This document shows positions 1-4,673 of a stretch of DNA of 8,811 nt, one piece after another. How positions within the stretch are numbered: position 1 is the first letter of the stretch; the number at the start of each line of letters is the position of its first letter. Source of the DNA: Gammaproteobacteria bacterium. Its GTDB lineage: Bacteria; Pseudomonadota; Gammaproteobacteria; Steroidobacterales; Steroidobacteraceae. The notes beneath the pieces were generated by a model. It was not told the origin of the DNA, made no database searches, and worked only from the letters and a program-made list of their open reading frames with translations. The DNA is taken from NCBI GenBank assembly GCA_005877705.1, contig VBNY01000186.1, positions 1-8,811 on the forward strand, in the 5' to 3' direction. Made by a program: the position numbers and the translations under genes.

Positions 1-535
1 ATGGCGCGGCAGGAAGTTGCGTTTCCCCCCTTCTCCCGACATCCGCCCAACGCCGGACCGCGTACGCGAGACGCTGTTCAACTGGCTCGGCACGCGCGTG
101 TCGGGAGCGAGCTGCCTCGATCTCTTCGCGGGCAGCGGCGCGCTCGGTCTCGAGGCCTTGTCGCGCGGCGCCGCGCGTGTGACGTTTGTCGAGCGAGACG
201 CGGCCGCCGTGCGCGAGCTGCGGGCCCGGCTCGCCGAGTGGGGCGCGAACGGTGCCGCCGTCGTGCAGGCGGATGCCGTGCGGTTCCTCGCGGGGCCCGC
301 GGAGCCGTTCGACGTTGCATTTCTCGATCCCCCATTTGCATCGGACCTGTTGCCCGAGGCGGCCGGGCTGCTGGCAAGGCGGCGCTGGGTTGCCTCCGGG
401 GCGCTCATTTATGTCGAGTGCGCCGCCCGCGCCGGGGTACCGCCACTGCCAGAAAGCTGGCAGCTCGCCAAGGCGAAGCGGGCGGGCGAGGTCGGGTATT
501 ATCTTTATATGGGAGGGGAGCTGCCGTCGAAATGA
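1..535 (+). CDS. rsmD: 16S rRNA (guanine966-N2)-methyltransferase RsmD, 5' end missing
   Basis: RsmD makes m2G966 in 16S rRNA of the small subunit, using S-adenosylmethionine. The reading frame is already open at base 2 and begins WRGRKLRFPP, which matches the family's N-terminal stretch (RGRKL) just before the conserved RPTPDRVRETLFNWL segment. The true start is therefore upstream of the window, and the TTG at base 17 is an internal Leu codon. Visible family marks are the SAM-binding motif LDLFAGSGALGLEALSRG, the acidic VERD at the end of the next strand, and the catalytic DPPF in VAFLDPPFAS. The C-terminus (YYLYMGGELPSK) is of normal length. The stop overlaps the coaD start in the arrangement ATGA, so translational coupling is likely. 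The rsmD-coaD pair is common in bacteria. I am sure of the family. Confidence 0.95.
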   Translation, partial: WRGRKLRFPPSPDIRPTPDRVRETLFNWLGTRVSGASCLDLFAGSGALGLEALSRGAARVTFVERDAAAVRELRARLAEWGANGAAVVQADAVRFLAGPAEPFDVAFLDPPFASDLLPEAAGLLARRRWVASGALIYVECAARAGVPPLPESWQLAKAKRAGEVGYYLYMGGELPSK

Positions 536-1014
536 AACGCAACGCCATCTATCCGGGCACTTTCGATCCAATCACGAACGGCCATCACGATCTCGTGCGT
601 CGCGCGGCGAGCATCTTCGACCGCGTGATCGTCGCCATTGCCGCCAACCCCAACAAGACGCCCATGTTCCCGCTCGATGCGCGGGTTGACCTGGCACGCC
701 GCGTGCTAGATGACCTGCCGAACGTCCAAGTGATGGGCTACTCGGGCCTGACCGTGGAGTTCGCGCGCAAGTACAACGGGGCCGTAATCGTTCGTGGGCT
801 GCGAGCCGTGTCCGACTTCGAGTTCGAGTTCCAGCTCGCGAACATGAGCCGCCACCTGGAGCGGGACATCGAGACCGTATTCTTGACGCCGCAGGAGCAA
901 TTTACGTTCATCTCCTCGACCTTGGTGCGTGAAATCGCCGTCCTCGGCGGGGACGTGCACAAGTTCGTGCATCCCATCGTGGAGGCCGAGCTGAAGAAGC
1001 AGCGCCGTGTTTGA
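532..1014 (+). CDS. coaD: Pantetheine-phosphate adenylyltransferase (phosphopantetheine adenylyltransferase)
   Basis: CoaD transfers AMP from ATP to 4'-phosphopantetheine, giving dephospho-CoA, the penultimate step of coenzyme A synthesis. The protein has 160 residues (E. coli 159). It shows the nucleotidyltransferase signature YPGTFDPITNGH near residues 7-18, with Thr10 and His18 as the T/HxGH-type nucleotide-binding pair. Lys42 lies in NPNKTPMF. VRGLRAVSDFEFEFQLA lies near residues 87-103, and the C-terminal ISSTLVRE near 128-135. The ATG at 532 overlaps the rsmD stop and fits the family N-terminus (MKRNAIYPG); longer starts would run through rsmD in another frame. It probably shares a transcript with rsmD and the next gene. 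In E. coli coaD lies directly beside mutM; here two genes intervene. Confidence 0.97.
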   Translation: MKRNAIYPGTFDPITNGHHDLVRRAASIFDRVIVAIAANPNKTPMFPLDARVDLARRVLDDLPNVQVMGYSGLTVEFARKYNGAVIVRGLRAVSDFEFEFQLANMSRHLERDIETVFLTPQEQFTFISSTLVREIAVLGGDVHKFVHPIVEAELKKQRRV

Positions 1015-1432
1015 GAATTGCCTGAGCGGCCAGGGGTCGCCTATCAACACCGACTTGCAGCGTGGACTGGAGGGCGCCTGGGTGCCGATCGCCGCCACGG
1101 TGGCCGGGCAGGATCTCAGGGTGGGCGAGCTGCGGGTGAAGTATCTCGTGCTGGATGCGGGCGGCTACAGCATCATCGACCGCAGCAATCATGTCGTCGA
1201 CAGCGGCGAGTATCTGCTAAACGATGCCGCCAGCCCGCAGACGCTGGACATCGTCGGCCGCGACGGGCCCAACGCCGGGCGCACGATGCTCGCGATTTAC
1301 GAGTTGCAAGGTGATCGCCTCACGGTGTGTTACGACCTCGACGGCACCGCCCGTCCGATCGACATGCAGCCGCAGGATGATCAACTCCTGCTCAGCATCA
1401 CGTACGCCCGCGCGTTGACTTTGCTTTCGTGA
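1007..1432 (+). CDS. TIGR03067-like domain protein, function unknown
   Basis: A 141-residue protein that resembles the TIGR03067 family, a beta-rich domain of unknown function best known from planctomycetes. The resemblance covers nearly the whole length: LEGAWVPIAATVAGQDL near the start, then YLVLDAGGYSIID, VVDSGEYLL, PQTLDIVGRDGPNAGRT, LAIYELQGDRLTVCYD and a final QLLLSIT strand. Family members carry LxGtW, then a pattern like ViDsGtykldp, GpnkGkt and iYeldGDtLrvC. No signal peptide, lipobox or membrane segment is seen, so it is probably cytoplasmic. The GTG at 1007 is the earliest in-frame start and overlaps coaD by 8 bp. A purine stretch (gaagaag) lies about 9-10 bases upstream. It is likely the last gene of the rsmD-coaD transcript. 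It ends 35 bp inside the opposing glycosylase gene. The family call is from remembered consensus; I can offer no biochemical role. Confidence 0.75.
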   Translation: MFENCLSGQGSPINTDLQRGLEGAWVPIAATVAGQDLRVGELRVKYLVLDAGGYSIIDRSNHVVDSGEYLLNDAASPQTLDIVGRDGPNAGRTMLAIYELQGDRLTVCYDLDGTARPIDMQPQDDQLLLSITYARALTLLS

Positions 1433-2237
1433 CCGCGACGCGGGCGCGGCGCGCCGCGAGGCGCAGCGGCTTGCGCAAGTCCGCCTTCTTGGCCTGCGCG
1501 GCCTGCAGCACCGCTTTGCGGCGCTTCGCTTTCTTCAGGTGCGCCTTGATCGCGCGGATCACCCGGCGAACTCTTGGCACCCGCGGCAGGCGCACTCGCT
1601 CCGGCGGTTCGGGTAGTATCCCGCGGCGCTCGAGCTCGACGGCCCGCCACAGGTACCAAGCCGCCGCCGTTCGATACGGCCCCCACCGCTCACCGTACGC
1701 GGCGAGCGCTCTGGGAGCCGGCATCTTGCGCAGTCCATATGCCAGGCGAAACCCGTTGCGCACGCCGAAATCGTCAACCGGCAGGACATCCGGGCGACCA
1801 AGGTGAAACACGAGCAGCATCTCGACCGTCCAGCGCCCGATGCCGCGCACCTCAGTCAGACGAGCGATGATCTCGGAGTCCGTGAGCTGCATGAGAGTCT
1901 GGCAGTCAGGGACGACTCCCGCGACCGTGTTGGCGGCGAGATCCTTGAGCGAGGCGATCTTCGAGAACGAGAAGCCCGCCGCGCGCAGTGTCTCCACGGG
2001 CGCCGCGAGCACCAGCTGCGGAGTCGGAAACGCGCCGCTGCCCACGGAGGTCACGAAGCGCTTCAGGATCGTGTTGGCCGCCGTACCGTTCAACTGCTGG
2101 TGGGCGATTGCCTGGGCGAGCACCTGAAACGGCTGACAGTCCGGGTCCGGCGCCAGCCGGTATGGTCCGGCGGCGCGGATCAGCCCGGCGAGCACGCGAT
2201 CGACTTTCGACAGATGGTTGACGATGAGCTCGCTCAT
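1398..2237 (-). CDS. HhH-GPD DNA glycosylase of the AlkA/3-methyladenine type, with a basic C-terminal tail
   Basis: A monofunctional-type base-excision glycosylase expected to remove alkylated bases such as 3-methyladenine. The first ~205 residues are a complete HhH-GPD domain. FQVLAQAIAHQQLNGTAA (37-54) is the helical start. The helix-hairpin-helix is LTEVRGIGRWTVEMLL (127-142), followed by PVDDFGVRNGF (153-163) holding the catalytic Asp (155 or 156; AlkA uses Asp238 in a matching PDD motif). YGERWGPYRTAAAWYLWR (181-198) matches the AlkA C-terminal helix YAERWKPWR. There are no iron-sulfur cysteines, so it is not MutY or Nth. AlkA's extra N-terminal domain is absent, as in the compact yeast-MAG-like group. 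Residues ~214-279 are unusual: about 25 Lys/Arg, one Asp, and Ala-rich, like a histone-H1-type tail. It lies 18 bp downstream of mutM on the same strand, so co-transcription is likely. Substrate range cannot be fixed from sequence. Confidence 0.88.
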   Translation of the reverse strand: MSELIVNHLSKVDRVLAGLIRAAGPYRLAPDPDCQPFQVLAQAIAHQQLNGTAANTILKRFVTSVGSGAFPTPQLVLAAPVETLRAAGFSFSKIASLKDLAANTVAGVVPDCQTLMQLTDSEIIARLTEVRGIGRWTVEMLLVFHLGRPDVLPVDDFGVRNGFRLAYGLRKMPAPRALAAYGERWGPYRTAAAWYLWRAVELERRGILPEPPERVRLPRVPRVRRVIRAIKAHLKKAKRRKAVLQAAQAKKADLRKPLRLAARRARVAVTKAKSTRGRT

Positions 2238-2255
2238 GGTAAGACCCGCCCGCGG

Positions 2256-3071
2256 CTATCTCTGGCAGCTCGGGCAATAGTACGTGGAGCGCTGGCCCTG
2301 CGTTAGCTGGCGCACGGGGGTGCCGCAGGTTCGGCACGCCCGGCCGGTGCGCTCGTACACGTAGAGCTTCTGCCGGAAATAGCCCGGTGAGCCATCGGCG
2401 CCCACGTAATCGCGCAGTGTGGTGCCGCCGACACGAATCGCCTGTGTCAGAACGGCGCGCACGGCGCGCGCCAGGCGCGCCACTTCGCTGCGCGACAGGC
2501 CACGCGCCTGACGGCGTGGTCTGACTTTCGCGCGGAACAGTGCTTCGTTCGCGTAAATATTGCCGACCCCGACAACCAGTCTGCTGTTCATCAACAGCTG
2601 CTTGATGGCGACCCGCCGGCGGCGCGTAACGCGCCACAGATAGTCCGCGTCGAACGCCGCATCGAAAGGCTCGGGCGCGAGGTTCGCAAGCAGCGGGTGC
2701 AAGCGCGGATCGCTGCTCGTGAAGTGCAGGCTGCCGAAGCGCCGCGGGTCGTTGAAGCGCAGAGTGCTACCGGAGTCGAGCACCAGGTCGACGTGATCGT
2801 GCGCGACTCGCGGGGTATCCGCCGGCAGCACACGCAGATTGCCCGACATGCCCAGGTGCAGCAGCAACGTGCCGCGCTCGAGCTCGATCAGCAGGTATTT
2901 GGCGCGGCGTTTCGTGCGCAGGATGCGCTGGCCCGCGACCTGCGCCGGCAGATCCCGCCGCACACGCCAGCGCAGCCGCGGCTCGTGCACCGCGACGGCG
3001 ATGATCCGGCGCCCCACGGCGTGCGGGTCGATCCCTAAGCGCGTTGTCTCGACCTCTGGAAGCTCCGGCAT
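2256..3071 (-). CDS. mutM: Formamidopyrimidine-DNA glycosylase (Fpg/MutM)
   Basis: MutM excises 8-oxoguanine and formamidopyrimidines from DNA and cleaves the AP site by beta/delta elimination. The protein has 271 residues (E. coli 269). After Met1 comes the catalytic N-terminal Pro2 of PELPEVET, with Glu3 and Glu6. Lys58 lies in RRAKYLLIEL (E. coli Lys57), Met75 in HLGMSG, and Arg110 and Phe112 in NDPRRFG, the residues that fill the gap left by the flipped base. VGNIYANEALF (168-178) is in the H2TH region. The C-terminal zinc finger is complete: Cys246, Cys249, Cys266 and Cys269, with Arg261 in GQRSTYYC. The start is fixed at the ATG at 3071, because catalysis needs Pro directly after the initiator Met. 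An in-frame TTG two codons upstream is rejected. The region before the start is an rpmG terminator (separate entry), and no good Shine-Dalgarno is visible outside it. Confidence 0.98.
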   Translation of the reverse strand: MPELPEVETTRLGIDPHAVGRRIIAVAVHEPRLRWRVRRDLPAQVAGQRILRTKRRAKYLLIELERGTLLLHLGMSGNLRVLPADTPRVAHDHVDLVLDSGSTLRFNDPRRFGSLHFTSSDPRLHPLLANLAPEPFDAAFDADYLWRVTRRRRVAIKQLLMNSRLVVGVGNIYANEALFRAKVRPRRQARGLSRSEVARLARAVRAVLTQAIRVGGTTLRDYVGADGSPGYFRQKLYVYERTGRACRTCGTPVRQLTQGQRSTYYCPSCQR

Positions 3072-3075
3072 ATGC

Positions 3076-3099
3076 AAAAAACCCCGGGCACTGCCGGGG
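3076..3099 (-). terminator. Intrinsic terminator between rpmG and mutM
   Basis: Read on the minus strand this is a perfect 6-bp GC stem (CCCCGG / CCGGGG) with a 6-base loop, followed at once by six T. That is a textbook rho-independent terminator for rpmB-rpmG. The T run ends only 4 bases before the mutM ATG at 3071, so the hairpin occupies the place where the mutM ribosome binding site should be. The only G-rich run near that start (GGGG, 10 bases upstream) is the 3' arm of the stem. In E. coli mutM is also the distal gene of a radC-rpmB-rpmG-mutM cluster, and attenuation before it has been reported. A second short stem (CGGGG / CCCCG, 3131-3144) lies directly after the rpmG stop but has no T run. 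Confidence 0.85.
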
Positions 3100-3152
3100 C
3101 CTTCCGCAATTCAACTCACCGCGGACAGCTCGGGGGTTGCCCCGCGCGAGTG

Positions 3153-3308
3153 TTACTTGATCTTCGACTCTTTGTAGGGGACGTGCTTGCGCGCGACCGG
3201 ATCGAACTTGCGCACTTCCAGCTTGTCGGGATGCAGGCGCTTGTTCTTGGTGGTCACGTAGAAGTGGCCGGTTCCAGCCGACGACAGCAGTTTGACTTTC
3301 TCGCGCAT
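3153..3308 (-). CDS. rpmG: 50S ribosomal protein L33 (cysteine-free form)
   Basis: L33 is a small protein of the large ribosomal subunit located near the E site. The 51-residue product begins MREKVKLLSSAGTGHFYVTT and ends KHVPYKESKIK. It matches E. coli L33 (55 residues) almost throughout, including KNKR, KLEVRKFDPV and the C-terminal YKE-K-IK. E. coli L33 has a few extra N-terminal residues (MAKGIREK). No cysteine is present, so this is the zinc-independent form without the two CxxC pairs. The ATG at 3308 has a strong Shine-Dalgarno, AAGGAG, 6 bases upstream. It lies 27 bp downstream of rpmB and shares its transcript, and an intrinsic terminator follows. Confidence 0.97.
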   Translation of the reverse strand: MREKVKLLSSAGTGHFYVTTKNKRLHPDKLEVRKFDPVARKHVPYKESKIK

Positions 3309-3335
3309 GGTGGCTCCTTGAGACTCAAGCCGCCT

Positions 3336-3572
3336 TCAGATCTTCGCGCCCCGGGCGCGCAGCTCGGCAACGACCTTGTCGATGCCTTTCTTCTCGATCG
3401 TGCGCATGCCGTTGGTGGAGACGCGTAGCGACACCCAGCGCTTCTCCGTCTCGACCCAGAACCGCTGGGTGTGCAGGTTCGGCAGGAAGCGCCGGCGCTT
3501 CCTGTTGTTGGCGTGCGAGACGCGGTTACCGGTGATCGGTCCCTTGCCGGTGACATCGCAGACGCGAGACAT
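3336..3572 (-). CDS. rpmB: 50S ribosomal protein L28
   Basis: L28 is a large-subunit protein. The 78-residue product has the same length as E. coli L28 and begins MSRVCDVTGKGPITGNRVSH. It continues with NNRKRRRFLPNL, RFWVETEKRWVSLRVS and a final IEKKGIDKVVAELRARG, all characteristic. The frame is open for 34 more codons upstream, but the family start and the AAGG at about 9 bases upstream fix the ATG at 3572. The extension would also cover the proposed promoter and leader. It is the first gene of the rpmB-rpmG transcript. The -10 of a good promoter candidate lies about 75 bases upstream of the start. Confidence 0.98.
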   Translation of the reverse strand: MSRVCDVTGKGPITGNRVSHANNRKRRRFLPNLHTQRFWVETEKRWVSLRVSTNGMRTIEKKGIDKVVAELRARGAKI

Positions 3573-3647
3573 ACGAACAACCTTATAAAATTCAGTGACT
3601 TGAAGAGCCAGAGCTGAAGTTTCGCAAGGGCTCGATCGGAGCCGCGC

Positions 3648-3676
3648 TTTATACCAGCCCCGCCTGGGGACCACAA
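3648..3676 (-). promoter_or_regulatory. Candidate sigma70 promoter of rpmB-rpmG
   Basis: On the minus strand TTGTGG (3671-3676) and TATAAA (3648-3653) are separated by exactly 17 bp, with 5/6 identity to the consensus -10 and 4/6 to the -35. Transcription would start near 3641, giving a leader of about 69 bases before the L28 start. It lies in the 257-bp gap between radC and rpmB, so the ribosomal genes can be expressed independently of radC. Confidence 0.6.
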
Positions 3677-3748
3677 GCGTCAGGGCGGCAAGTGCCGTCT
3701 GGTGGGCTTGCTGAAAGGGCCCCAGCCGGAACCGGCACGCTATTCGCT

Positions 3749-3776
3749 GGCAAAACCACGCTTTTGCCGGCGTGGT
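3749..3776 (-). terminator. Candidate radC terminator with an alternative, overlapping hairpin
   Basis: Read on the minus strand, ACCACGC pairs with GCGTGGT across an 8-base loop (3755-3776) and is followed by a short T run, like a modest intrinsic terminator for radC, whose stop is about 55 bp upstream. The loop sequence GGCAAAA is also a perfect 7-bp match to TTTTGCC just downstream (3749-3755). The two stems share bases and exclude each other, a terminator/anti-terminator-like layout. The T run is short (four), so termination may be weak. It sits about 75 bp upstream of the rpmB promoter -35 element. Confidence 0.4.
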
Positions 3777-3799
3777 CGAATGAGTCAGTAGGCGCGCTC

Positions 3800-3826
3800 G
3801 CTGAAATGGCCGCAGGCCATTTCAGC
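3800..3826. repeat. Perfect 12-bp inverted repeat just after radC
   Basis: GCTGAAATGGCC and its exact reverse complement GGCCATTTCAGC flank the 3-base GCA. The hairpin starts 3 bases beyond the radC stop codon. On neither strand is it followed by a T run, so it is not a classic intrinsic terminator. It could protect the 3' end of the radC mRNA, assist a factor-dependent terminator, or bind a protein as DNA. Confidence 0.65.
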
Positions 3827-3829
3827 CAG

Positions 3830-4504
3830 TTAAATAAGGCCGTGCTCCGAGAAGGAAAAGCAGTGCCCGTCGCCGACGATGATGTGGTCCAGCACCCGCA
3901 CGTCCACGAGCGCCAGCGCATCCCTCAAGCGCCGCGTGATGAATTCGTCCGCCTGACTCGGCTCGAGGACGCCGGACGGATGATTGTGGGCCAGGATCAC
4001 GGCCGCGGCGTTGTGGAGCAGGGTCTGCCGCAGAACCTCGCGCGGATGCACGCCCGCCCCGTCTATCGTGCCGCGAAACAGCTCCTCGAAGCCGACGAGC
4101 CGATGCCGCTTGTCGAGGTACAGGCAGCAGAAAACCTCGTACGGGCGGTCGCGGAGCTGCGCGAGCAGGAAGGCGCGCGCCGCACCTGGCGCATCCAGCA
4201 CGGGCCCGATGCGCATCCCTTGGCGAAAGTACCGCCGGGCGAGCTCCACGGCAGCCTGCATCGCAGCGTAGCGCGCCGGGCCTATGCCATGCTGCCCCAG
4301 CCACCGCGGCCGGTCGGCATTGAGCAACTCGCGCAGCGACCCGAATTCCGTGAGCAGCGCTCGGGCCAGCTCGACGGCCGAACGGCCCCGGCTGCCCGAC
4401 CCGAGAAGCAAGGCAAGCAGCTCGGCGTCGGACAGAGCCTGCGCGCCGCGCTCGAGGACCTTCTCGCGTGGGCGTTCTGAGATCGGCCAGTGGCGAATCG
4501 ACAT
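3830..4504 (-). CDS. radC: RadC/UPF0758 family JAB (MPN+) domain protein
   Basis: RadC proteins are widespread, but their biochemical role is unsettled. The old link to DNA repair in E. coli was traced to a recG mutation. The 224-residue product has the usual length. Residues 1-100 hold the N-terminal helical region with PREKVLERGAQALSDAELLALLLGSG and a helix-hairpin-helix-like segment QHGIGPARYAAMQAAVELARR (71-91). Residues ~103-224 are the JAB domain. The metal-binding set is complete: Glu140 or Glu141 in GFEELFRGT, His173 and His175 in LAHNHPSG, and Asp186 eleven residues on (HxH-x10-D), as in zinc metalloproteases of this fold. The ATG at 4504 (MSIRHWPISERPREK) fits the family start. The bases before it on the minus strand are pyrimidine-rich and show no Shine-Dalgarno. 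No convincing promoter was seen in the 169 bp shared with coaBC. Confidence 0.95.
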   Translation of the reverse strand: MSIRHWPISERPREKVLERGAQALSDAELLALLLGSGSRGRSAVELARALLTEFGSLRELLNADRPRWLGQHGIGPARYAAMQAAVELARRYFRQGMRIGPVLDAPGAARAFLLAQLRDRPYEVFCCLYLDKRHRLVGFEELFRGTIDGAGVHPREVLRQTLLHNAAAVILAHNHPSGVLEPSQADEFITRRLRDALALVDVRVLDHIIVGDGHCFSFSEHGLI

Positions 4505-4554
4505 GGCAAGAAGGGTCGCGTGTGCGCAAAGGCGGCAGTCTGAGGTCTTGCCGT

Positions 4555-4580
4555 GGGCTGGGGGAGGGGGCAAAACCGGG
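4555..4580 (+). other. G-quadruplex-type motif between radC and coaBC
   Basis: Four G runs of at least three bases occur in the pattern GGG-2-GGGGG-1-GGGGG-7-GGG, which satisfies the usual G3+N1-7 rule for intramolecular quadruplexes on the plus strand. A further pair of runs (GGGG, A, GGGGGG) lies at 4627-4637 within the spacer of the candidate coaBC promoter. The plus strand is non-template for coaBC, while the radC transcript would carry the C-rich complement. Because the genome is GC-rich, such a motif can arise by chance. Confidence 0.5.
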
Positions 4581-4592
4581 CCAATCGACGGA

Positions 4593-4608
4593 TATTCCGT
4601 TATTCCGT
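4593..4608 (+). repeat. Perfect tandem repeat of TATTCCGT, two copies
   Basis: Two abutting copies of the 8-mer TATTCCGT lie at 4593-4600 and 4601-4608. They sit 8 bp upstream of the proposed coaBC -35 element, in the only AT-richer patch of the divergent radC/coaBC region. The position would suit an activator or repressor binding site, but no known motif is recognised. Confidence 0.6.
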
Positions 4609-4616
4609 CCAGTCGT

Positions 4617-4646
4617 TTGCGCGGCCGGGGAGGGGGGCACGATAAT
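4617..4646 (+). promoter_or_regulatory. Candidate coaBC-dut promoter
   Basis: TTGCGC (4617-4622) and GATAAT (4641-4646) are separated by 18 bp. The -10 matches the consensus at 5/6 and the -35 at 3/6. Transcription would start near 4653, leaving about 21 bases before the ATG at 4674, enough for the GAGA at 4663-4666 to act as a weak Shine-Dalgarno. An alternative GTG start at 4656 would leave almost no leader. The spacer is extremely G-rich. Confidence 0.45.
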
Positions 4647-4673
4647 CACTCGGTCGTGGAACGAGACCTCAGC

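Noticed and set aside
1..531. Upstream extension of the coaD frame through rsmD (337 codons in total)
   Set aside because: coaD homology begins exactly at the ATG at 532. The upstream part is Arg-rich shadow sequence of rsmD, so this is not a fusion protein.
1803..2306. 167-codon plus-strand frame opposite the glycosylase
   Set aside because: It is a shadow of the HhH-GPD gene with no recognisable domain.
3072..3077. TTG start two codons upstream of the mutM ATG
   Set aside because: MutM needs Pro directly after the initiator Met as its catalytic N-terminus, which only the ATG at 3071 provides.
3755..3776. H-type pseudoknot formed by the two overlapping stems
   Set aside because: The second loop would have zero bases to cross a 7-bp stem, which is sterically impossible; alternative hairpins are the sound reading.
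4284..4673. 130-codon N-terminal extension of coaBC
   Set aside because: It is antisense to radC and has no homology. The CoaBC family starts at the ATG at 4674.
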